This document shows positions 53,522 to 64,000 of a stretch of 64,000 bases of DNA, piece by piece (the first letter of the stretch is position 1; every line of letters begins with the position of its first letter). Location: contig NC_082695.1 of NCBI RefSeq assembly GCF_949987515.2, positions 68,800,265 to 68,864,264 on the forward strand, in the 5' to 3' direction. Both the position numbers and the translations under genes were made by a program. The notes beneath the pieces are model-generated. The model made no database searches and was not told the DNA's origin. It saw nothing but the letters and a program-made list of their open reading frames with translations. The DNA comes from Delphinus delphis. Taxonomy: Eukaryota > Chordata > Mammalia > Artiodactyla > Delphinidae.

Positions 53522-56500
53522 TTAGTCTCCTTAGTAGATTTTTTATTTTGTTAATTTATTTAAAAGTAAGGATTATTAAATTAATTATGTAACTATTACA
53601 TAATATATAATACAAACATTCAATAGATAATGTAACTATTATAGAAAGTTATGCAAATAAAAGATTCTTAACAAGATTCTTAGTTTAATAATTCTTGACT
53701 CTCATCTAAAATTAACAGGCATAGGCATTCTACTTCTGGCCAAGATTTCACATGTTTTTAAAATATATACTCAGTCATTCTTCAAGTACTTTTTGACCAA
53801 AGCTATGTGAAATGCAAAAGGTATAGGAACTAATATGTGTTTCTAAGTGCTTGCTTAGAAAAGAAAAAAACAACGCATCCTCTTTTCTAGGAAACTAAAT
53901 ATTCTCTAAATCATTGTCAGAAACAGTTAACTTCCAGTCATTCAGTATCAGTTTCTAAATGCCTTGGAGAACACTAAACATCCCTGTTCTCTCTCAAGCA
54001 GAAAACATTTCATGCCTCTGGCTGGAGATGTCTTATTAGTCACCTTGAAAAACAGTGAAAGGCACACACAGGAAACGAAGCATTTGACTGTGTGAAATGG
54101 GGCAACTCTCCTTCCTCAAAAGTTATCAGAAAGACCTTTGACTTTGAGAGATGAATCACTAAAACTGTGCCCCCGAAGACTGCTGCTTTCTGAAGACACA
54201 AATAAAGCTGAATTTCTCCCCTCCCATAAGGAAAGGAAAGATATAGGTTGAAGTACATTTGCATAACACATATTTGGTGATCCATGGATAAAGCTTTATA
54301 CAGTCATGATGGACAAATCTTTCCTCTTCCTACTAATGCGCTACAGTTCTGCTCTTAGCCTCAGTAGGCAAAGTAACTGGCCTTTGGGGAACAAGGAAAA
54401 GTGCTATATTTTGAAAACTTCAAATAATCATCTTGAGGTCTCATTTCTACAAATCAGTATAAAATCAGTGCCCCCATTTCCTCATCTTTGAAACGGGTAC
54501 TAGAGAAGAGTAGATGATTTCCACTATTGTTTTCAGTGTCGGCATGGTCTTGGTGAGAAAGCTGGTCAACTTTATCCATGTTATTTTTCTGCCCCGCCTC
54601 TCTGCCAAATTGGAAATCAGTTAACAAATGGAAGTTGACCTAAATAAGATCAGCACAGTAGAGTTCATGAATTTTTCTCTCAGGTCTTTTAAAAAAAATC
54701 TGAACTGTGAGGAATTGGGGTTACTTAGGATTATTGCATGATCTTGTTCTTCTGAGATTAATGAGTGAATTTGGTTCCTAAAAATGTTCGAGTCTTGAAG
54801 TGTCTTTGCTCAGAGTTATGAGTGCTGTATTTCTTTCAAATATTGCAATTTTAGATGGAAGAAAAAATCCTCATTTCCATTTTTGCAATATTTTTGCCAG
54901 TTAGTCCATAGCAATTATTTATGTGTTGACATTAATTATTATAAAGTGCCTTGAGATTTGACTCTGCTGTGTAATTGTATGCTATTTGTACAATGAATTC
55001 CTACTATTTCATCATTTGAAAAGGAGTGCCTTGCCAGTACATATTTGATTCTCACTTTAGTGTCTGAATTGCAGGGAAGCTGCACTTCGTGGGTGAAAGG
55101 AGATTTTCTTTGCTTTTAGAGCTCTTAGTACAGCTAAATGTCATGTCAGAGAGCAAATCTGTTTCACATAGGTGTCCTGAAGCTGGCACCTGAACTGGCC
55201 AAACGGGCTCATCTGAAATGAGAGCTTTTCCAGTGGAGCAGTTGCTATTGTATTTGTCTGAGAATTTTTTCACTGCCTTAGATGTCAGCCATTTCTAAAA
55301 GGCATTTTTTTTTTTTTTTGCTCTATGTAAAATATAAGCATTATGAATTGTCTATGGAAAACCTGTACTTTGTCCATTGTATTAGGTATTAAGCAAAATT
55401 AACGTTTTGAACAAAACAAAAACAGTCCCTTATGCATTACTGATACATTCAGTGTTGAGGCTGGACCCTCCCATTCCACCTAGCACATTGCATTAGGCAC
55501 GTTCCTTTTCACTATGTGGTACTAAGTACTGATTTTGCTAAAGAGCTGGTCCATTGATATCAAGCCACCATTACTTCTCTCAAAGTCAAGAACCACATTG
55601 TGATGTTCCCAGTGGGAATCATGGTGGCCAACTGAAAACTTGGGAATGGAGGACTAGGCATGTACAGCATTTTTATTTTCAAATATGCTGAAGAGAAGAA
55701 AAATGGGGAGTTCCCCCCTAAAATTCACTGAAGTCAACAGAATTCATGTGAAGCCTGAGGTTTTAAAGTAACTAAATTTTAGAAGACTAAAAAAATTGCA
55801 TGTAAGTTTTATTAAACCTATGATCACAATAATATTTTAACTTAGATCTATTTGATTTCAAAAATGTAGAAGAATAGAAGAAAATATGAAGGAAGGAATG
55901 AAGAAAAGAAAGACATCACAAAACGTTATTATTTCTGTAATAACTAAAGCAGTTTTCAAAATATGATATGGATTTACTGCAGTCCATCTTCAATAGAGAG
56001 AAGTACAGCAGATTTCTGAGGAAAATTGTGAACTTTCTTTTCTTGGAGAGGCATTTATAATATGATGATATGGGCCATTTAATAAAAACCAGCCCTTTGG
56101 TAATAAAGAAGGACCTTGTTGTAGGTTCCTGCAGCTGCTTCTCTCTGATCTAGATTTGAGAGATACTGTATTTTTATTTGGACAACTGACCGTTGGTCAT
56201 TTGTTCCTTTAGACTAAATATGAGTCTAGAGTAAAACCTTCATAATTTTCTTTGTTTCTAAAACTATACTCTCAACCACCTAATTACACCATCTTGATTG
56301 AACACACATGTTCCTCTTTCCCTTTACATTCTTAAAAGCAGTTTAGCTCCTTATACCACCTACCTGAAGCCCCCATTCCCTTTTGCCTTAGAGAACCAAC
56401 ATCACCAAAGATTTGCCTTAATGTTTTCCTTGCAGCCCCATACTTGAACCTTGAGATTGTACCTGCATGTGTTTCTCCTCTCCATCTTTGATAGGACTTC

Positions 56501-57918
56501 CTAGCCTAGAGATAAGGTACTTCTCTTCAAACTGCTCTTGCCCTCAGAGTTCTGTCCAGTTTGCTGGATTACACTTTCCATATTTGAAGAAATCTTTAAT
56601 CAAGTCTTTGCCCATTTTCTGGTTCCATTTGCTAAGTGACTGCATCTGTCCTGGGCCAACCCTGTATCTCCTCATCTCCATCTTTGAATGGGGTAAGCCT
56701 GAAGCCCGCTCAGTGACCCAGAGGACCTCTAACCCTTTGTGAATATAGACAAGTGAGTTTTAATATCAAATACCCTCTGCGGGCACATTTTGCTTTTGCA
56801 TATCTTTAATATGATACCTTGATCTTTTGTATCTTTAATCTCCACCCCCTCCAGCATTAACAGGTTTTCTATCTCCTCTGCCCTTTGCTGACCTCACTGA
56901 GCCTCCCAGAGAGGTGTCTCAAAATTGTCTCACAAACTAATTATCTTGAAATATTTCCCGCATAGAAATTCTCTTTCAAAAGTGAGACATTATCTTCTAT
57001 CACTGTATTTTTTCCACTTTACCCAGTAGCACTTTTTAAAGAAATAAGTCATCGGAAATACTCTTCTTTCATCCACACTTATACCTGCTATGCAGCTCTG
57101 TTCATTTTCAATTTAACTGGGATCTGTTGACTCTGAATATGAATGAATAAAGTCAAATCACAGCATCCTTAGCATGATAAACAGTATTTTAGTCAAACTA
57201 AACTGTGTTCTCTGGAGAAAAGGTGTGTTTCCACATGCAGAACTGTCCAGATAGCCAAAGGCTTGTCACAAACGGCTGTGTGAAACCTCTCTAACCATAG
57301 TAATCTGACTGAAAATTACAATGTTTGCTACCAAAGAGGAAAAATTGCAATTCTGCATTCAGGCAACTTGTTTCAGCAGATTGATCTCTCCTATAACTTC
57401 TTAGCTGGATGTGCTTCTATTTTGTTATGGAAGATAATGATAATGGTTATTATTCGTATCATTTTATTAGCAATGCCTTGAGCACCCGGTAACTCTGATT
57501 TGTCTGACAGTTGACATGGCTTGTTTAAAAAAATTGGCATATCGGCTGGTAGATAATAATGCAGCCGTAGCCGGGTTTGGTACATTGAATGTCACTGACA
57601 TCGCTACTTATGAAAGGAGAAATAACCCTTTTTTTCTCGCTTTTTCACTTACGATTGCAAGGCCCAGACAATTCAGGCAACACAGTCAGTGCCGTGTATA
57701 TTTTACTACTCTCCCCGGAAGATAGAGCCCTGTCCTACTGGGTCTATTTCTACTGTTTAAAGGGGCAGTGTTATCCTATCCCTTAAATATATGAGGGTAG
57801 AGGGATGGAATGTTCTCAACGTGAAGAATGGATTAGTCAGATCCTGGCATAACTCTCTGAACTGCTCCAGGGCCCCTTCGGGTGACTTAGGGAAAGCCCA
57901 CTTTGTCACGGATTATGA

Positions 57919-58179
<261 letters not shown>

Positions 58180-58860
58180 TAAAAGCTTTGTTATCCCTCG
58201 TGGCTCCACGTAAGTACATGAGGGTTCCGAGAAGGCCTGGACATAATGTATCTTTTTGACATTGATTATGTGCCCAGTGTGCTCGTGTCTTTCACTGATG
58301 TTTGTGGTGCAGCTTTTAAGTATTTGCCTTATAAGCAACTGGCTGGTTGTAGGCGCCTTTCATTCCTTTGGAAAGTTGTTCATTGATCCTGAATGTCAGT
58401 CTAGTACTTTTAATGTGTGCTCTAGGTATGCCCACTAGAGAACACTGGAAAAGTTCTTCTGCCTGCCACATGAGTTGTAGGATTTAAAGCTAGACTCCAA
58501 GACTAGAGTAAAAGGTATAGAAGTCTGCAAAATCACTTTTTAGAGAAATGCCTGTAAATCTCATAATTCTGCTTTGTTCTTTTCATTAGTCATCTTGCAG
58601 GGGTTCTTATTTTAGAGTTCCAAGGCCAGAAAGGCATATCAGACCAGTGTAGCGTCTAACTTCCTAATTTTAGAAATAGAGAAACCACAACTTAGATAGA
58701 TAGGAAGTAACATCTCTATGTTTCCTTTCTAAGAAAGTCAAATGGCAGAGAGGAGAACCAGAGTCCCTAATTCCCAGTGCAGTGTTCATTTTATTACCTT
58801 AGCTGGTATCCAGTGAGGCTGAACCAGAGCTCCTTTTCGTTTCTGTTAGGGGTTAGGGAG

Positions 58861-58939
58861 ATGAAAGGGGCGCAGAGAGGGACAAAGGAAGACGAAGAAG
58901 GAGGAGAAGGAGGAGGAAGAGGGGGAGGAGAGGAGGAAC
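58861..58939. repeat. Purine-rich GGA tract
   Basis: The + strand is nearly all A and G over this stretch, with repeated gga and gaa units. Confidence 0.85.
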
Positions 58940-59149
58940 AAACAGATAGGATGAAATATAGGTCAGTAGCTAGTTAAGTAGGTACATAAAGAACTACATA
59001 GTGCTCAGAATTATTTGGAATATTGGCATCATTCTTAGGTTAAAGTGCAGCGTTGCAAGGAAAACATGAAGGCAAATCTTTGGTGATATTGGTTCTCTAA
59101 AGCAAAAGGGAATGGGGGCTTCAGGTAGATGGTATAAGGAGTTCTCTGC

Positions 59150-59225
59150 CACATTTCACCAGGGTTGGTCTGGTGACCAAAGAATGCAATGGAAGTGATG
59201 GTATGTTACTTCCAAAATTAGGAAT
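59150..59225 (-). repeat. Fragment of the old repeat seen at 44690-44763, inverted
   Basis: The text caccagggttggtctggtga followed by ccaaagaatgcaatggaagt is nearly the exact reverse complement of the segment at 44690-44763. Confidence 0.8.
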
Positions 59226-59984
59226 AAGCTAGTAATGTTCAATGGTTCCAAGTACATAGAGATGCCCCCTTAATAGACACAGGCAGCTGGATGGACCCGT
59301 CGGCCACTGTACAAATACATTTTAGTTAGTTTCTGTTACTCAGATCCATGCCCACAGCGATTTTAGTCACTGCATTAGTACGTAAACCTCACAGTGACTG
59401 CTTAAACTAGGAAAAATAAGACTGCAATTATGAATCTTACATTTATATTAACATTAAGACTATATCTTGTTCCTGGCATCATGTTAATAGATTTGTGTGA
59501 ATCATCTCTGGTGTTCTCACCATTCGTGTAGTGTCTCATATGGATGTCGGCTACAGGAGGGATGTGGGACTCCATCCCTTGAGACGCACGCTGCATGTTG
59601 CGCCTGGGCAGGATGGGGTCTTCTCTGACACATGACTGCAGGTCATGACTTCATTTCACAGGAGACGGATCTTCTAGCCCAAAAGAAGCCCACACTAGCA
59701 TTTAAAGCAAGTCTATATTGTCCAAGCCCTTCTCCCACTCCCCACGTATATATCCCACATACACATCATGAAGAGAATCTGCTACTTGGTATTGCCCCAA
59801 AGCTATGAGGTCTTTACTAGTTGAAACAGGGACAATTTGAGGCAAGAAAATGTATTTCATGAAATTCCTGTGTCAAGAGCATGCTGCCTGGTGATTTCTG
59901 GCTACACTCAGTTTCCCGCTGAAATACCAACCAAAGGAAATGATCTTGGAGGAGACATATTCAGGATAGACGGCAGGTTAATTG

Positions 59985-60185
59985 CAACTACTACTAATAA
60001 CTAACCTTTACTGAACATGTGCTATGTGACCTGCATGCTTCTGAAGACTTGTGGTATGGCATATGATCCTCAAAACTTGGTGAGGTTGCTACTTTCTTAA
60101 CCCCATTTCATGGATAAGGAAATTGTGACACAGAGCATCTAAGTAGCAAATTGAAGTCTACACAGCTAGGGAGTGGTGCATCTTT
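59985..60185 (+). repeat. MIR-like SINE fragment
   Basis: MIR motifs in sense orientation: aacatgtgctatgtgacctg, then ccccatttcatggataagga, then gtctacacagctagggagtg. Confidence 0.7.
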
Positions 60186-60424
60186 TCCCACCTTTCTTTA
60201 ACTGCAGAAAGCGTGGGTTCTGAACTTTTAGGAACTCATTTGTAACTCTTAGTTTATGTCTAACTCATTTAATGACAAAAACAAAGATAATCTTTTAAAG
60301 CCTATTAAATTAACTCATTCTAAAAATGATAAAAAGAAAAAAGTGTGAAACATCTGAAATAATTCTGAGTTGGGGAATACCATTTTCTCACAAGGCTTCT
60401 TCCCTCACATTTTAATAAGGAGAG

Positions 60425-60988
60425 ATGAGAATTTTGTCAAAAGCTTTTTCTGCACCCATTGAGATGATTGTATGGTTTTTATTCTCCAGTTTGTTACTGT
60501 GGTGTATCACACTGATTGATTTGTGGATATGAAAAATCCTTGCGTCCCTGGGATAAATCCTACTTGATCGTGGTGTGTGATCCTTTTAATGTGTTGTTGG
60601 ATTCAATTTGCTAGTATTTTGTTGAGGATTTTTGCATCTATATTCATCAGTGATACTGGCCTGTAATTTTCTTTTGTGTGTGTTATCTTTGTCTGATTTT
60701 GGTATCAGGGTGACGCTGGCCTCATAGAGTGAGTTCGGAAGTGTTCCTTCCTCTGCAATTTTTTTGGAATAGTTTCAGAAGGATAAGTATTAACTCTTCT
60801 CTAAATGTTTGGTAGAGTTCACTTGTGAAGCCATCTGGTCCTGGACTTTTGCTTGTTGCGAGTTTTTAAATTACTGGTTCAATTTCAGTACTTGTAATTG
60901 GTCTGTTCATATTTTCTATTTCTTCCTGGTTCAGTCTTGGGAGATTGTACCTTTCTGAGAATTTGTCCATTTCTTCTAGAGATGTTTA
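60425..60988 (-). mobile_element. Internal L1 ORF2 fragment, antisense
   Basis: The text (gaattttgtcaaaagctttt, then ctgcacccattgagatgatt, then ggtatcagggtgacgctggc, then gaagccatctggtcctggac) is the reverse complement of the L1 reverse-transcriptase region. Neither L1 end is present, so this is a truncated remnant. Stops break the frame. Confidence 0.85.
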
Positions 60989-63900
60989 ACTATTTTATAC
61001 TGACAATACCAATTTTATAACACCAAGAAACTAAAGTGCTATAGTACTTTATACTGTTGACTATTCTCTTTATTTGGAAGTAAAGGTCTTATTTTTGAGG
61101 AACTATGTAATACAGAGAAAAAAGATGGAAATTATATTCAAAAGTCCATTTTAAATGAAAATTTTGCTGTGGCAGTAATATTTGGTTTGGAACACAAGGT
61201 TTGGATATCAACCCATGCTCCAAGTGATCTATAATAACAAAAAATGACCCCCAAATGACCCAATGATCCTAATTTTAGAAAGAACATCTGATAATAGGCA
61301 GAACAAAGCACTTAACCTTTATTATTTACTAGTTATTGTTTTCTTCTAGTTACAGTAAAACCGAAGCTGCCTTAAACAAAATCTGGCACAATGTAGCATA
61401 AATGAGTGTATTATATCTTTAAAAGATGGAAAGGAGAGTTTGTTCTTCTCTCTCTACACCTATTCTCTCAAATAATAAGCATATTTGAAGAACCGTTCTC
61501 TGTTCTAACGTCATGTGGACAAGATCTCATTTTCTTTTATTTCCATTGCACGTTTATAAGTCTTCTTTTGTTTTAATGTTGTTTTTGTTTTTAGTGGAAC
61601 TATTTCTTACAAACTATCTTTTCTTTCAGATTTTCCAGTATCTCTGGCTTGCATTTTGGGGGTTGATTTTATTTTTTTCATAGTAAATACCATCCTCCCC
61701 CACTCACCTGAAGCACACCCCACCATCACTTGTGAATTATTAAATGCCTTTCCCTTTTTTGTTTCTCTTATTGTCTCCCTGTGGTTCCTGTTCATTTCAT
61801 AACGCCCTACCTCATGATTTTCAAATAAGTTCTCCCTGCATTGCTCCTGACACATGGTAAATAGTATGCTTTTAAGAAAGGGCTGATGTTTACCTATTCT
61901 AATAGAAAAAGAAAATTAGCAGACTGACAAATGTATTAGCTGTGACATTAACTACTTGCTTCTTAGTCTAAAAGATGAAATATTTAGAGCTTTCGACAAA
62001 TTTTAATTCTAAGAAAATCATTACTCTAGTCAAACTGATTGAAGAAGTAAAGTCATTCTCTTGTTGGCTTAAAAAACTACCTCAAATAATTTTTCTCTGG
62101 GTTTCACAATAAAGGACTGTGTTATTACTAATGAGTTTATCTTTACTTACCACAAGTAATCACTTTAGACTATGGTGACGTGAGGCATCGCTGTAATTTT
62201 TAAAGATCACGCCCAACGAGAAGTTCCTTCTGGTTTGAAACCATTTAAATTAGGATCAGTGAAGAAGTTCTTTCCCTCCTCAAATTCCTGTGTGTGGTTT
62301 TTCTTGGGCAACATTATCGATCTGTGCCTCAGTTTGCCTTCCAAAAAGGCATGCGAAGCTATGTTTGCAGCAGTTTTTTATGAGGTACAGGGCACCACAT
62401 AATACGCAGTAATGACTTCCATGGAGTTGCAGAGAATTTTGCAGTATTTCTCTAGTAAATGGTAATTAGAAAATCATCTTGTTGTCATAACGAGTGACAT
62501 TGTACCTACCTGAAAACACAGGTTCATTCCTTTATTTTTTCCTTCCACAGTTAGAAATTTAGCTTACTAGACTCTAGGGTGTTTTATGGTATTTCTTACA
62601 ATTTCATCGTCACCTCGTGATAAAGTGGTTCCATTTCTTAATGCTTCATCTCTGTGTGGTCTTTACACGTATCAGGGAGGCTACACATACTGCACTTTGC
62701 AAATCACAGATGTGAACATATAAGTGATTTGGCTCAGTCCCCTTTCAGATTAAATAGAAAATGTTTGATAAGAGTGTTGGGTTTATGGCATTATAGATCT
62801 GACATAAATTCTACAAAGGGCCAAGATAGGCTGTTTTTTCGTTTTTCTTCTCTAGTTAAAATTCCTTTTAGCTGTGAACTGATCAGCTGCACTTTAAATG
62901 AACCTGGATTAGGAGACCATTTGTCTTCTGAGGCTGTAATTCTAAAGGGAAAGAAAATGTGACCTCTTAAATAGTGACTTTTATATCGTAGCGCTGTTTT
63001 ACAACACTAGCCCCCCTGGGGTTCTTGCATCTTTGTAAAGCTGCATATGTGCTGTATTGCCCTCCGTTTACACATTGCATTTCTACATGTTTTTATTTAT
63101 AAAAGCGAAAACCTAGAACATCCTGATCTTTTCAATCTTCTAGGGATCGATATGTCAGTGGACATGACAAGACCAAAACTCACTTCATTGTACTGCGAAA
63201 TTGAGTTTGATTTTCCTTCTACAAATTGTGGCATGTGCTTCAATTTGTCTGAGAACTGAGGACAAGGAGTGGGTGGAGGTGGCTGACAGTGGACAGAAAA
63301 GGCATTTGATTTATATTTTATGGCTGGTTGGAAAATCATGTGTTCCTGCTATAACCTGATCTTTTTGGCAGGCCTCATTCAGTAAATATACTATCACACA
63401 AAACTGCCAATAAATTACTATGATACATTAATACAATCCCTTTCCCTGCGTCACCTGTAGTCTACCGTTGGGGCTGTTCATCAGGATTCCACCTGAGTAT
63501 TCCATTCTGCTGAAATGAGTCACAGGCAGAGGTCAGACATCCTTTAGCAGGTGGAACCAGAGGTCACAAATAAATCACTGGCACAGTTAAGTGGGAAAGA
63601 TGTGTTGATTTGATGTTTTGGAGCCAGTACCACCCATCAATTTCAGAGTGGAAAATTACATCGCCTCCTTCACATTTGATCTCATGTGTAGGCTCATCTC
63701 TGTGTGTGTTTGTGGTTTTTTTGTTGTGGTTTTTTTTGGTAGGTACCCCCTTGAAATTGTCTTGTCCTCATTCCCGACAGATCATTTTTTTAATAGATGA
63801 AATTTGATTTGGTCTAGTCATTCTAAATGATTACTTGGTAAATGTAATTAAGTCAAGTTTGCTTTATACATCACCAATATTTGTGACTCTGGAACCTACT

Positions 63901-64000
63901 TGGTGTTTTAATAAAATACTATTTCCTTTAGTATGGTGTTCCAGTATTTAAATAGGAAAAAATCTCTGCTAACTGCCTCAAAGAGAGGGAAACCATTTCT

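Overview
This window is intronic and exonic DNA from a mammalian genome, most likely a cetacean (whale or dolphin). The lineage call rests on seven well-preserved copies of the CHR-type tRNA-derived SINE typical of Cetacea and their close relatives, two older SINEs of the same superfamily, and 3' ends of artiodactyl-type L1 elements. There are no bacterial-style genes, operons, rRNA or tRNA genes, or CRISPR arrays. Almost all short open frames are chance frames in introns or in repeats.

The one gene recognised is DCC, the netrin-1 receptor, on the + strand. Six consecutive internal coding exons are present: 10547-10612 (juxtamembrane stalk), 19847-20009 (transmembrane helix), 29996-30222 (P1 motif), 35027-35143 (linker), 49351-49506 (dependence domain and caspase site) and 57944-58156 (P2 proline-rich motif). 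They total 942 nt. The splice phases agree across every junction, and the sequence closely matches human DCC from about residue 1055 to the P2 region. The Ig domains, FN3 domains and the C-terminal P3 motif must lie outside the window.

The introns are 4.8 to 14.2 kb where both ends are visible. They hold old repeats (MIR, LINE2, MER2/Tigger-like and hAT-type DNA transposons), younger L1 fragments in both orientations, and the CHR SINEs, most with clear target-site duplications. One intron carries an L1 insertion with an inverted segment (25665-26001). Another feature of that intron is a GC-richer block of about 1.8 kb that splits an old repeat (about 27370-29180) and may be a retrocopy of unknown origin.

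The most interesting signal is at the 3' end of the exon at 49351-49506. Human DCC, as recalled, has two more residues at this junction. Extending this exon by six bases, which would restore that length, runs into an in-frame TAG at 49509-49511. A donor six bases upstream keeps the frame, so this lineage appears to have lost two codons by a splice-donor shift. The next exon starts at a tandem CAGCAG acceptor, which adds possible length variation at the same junction.
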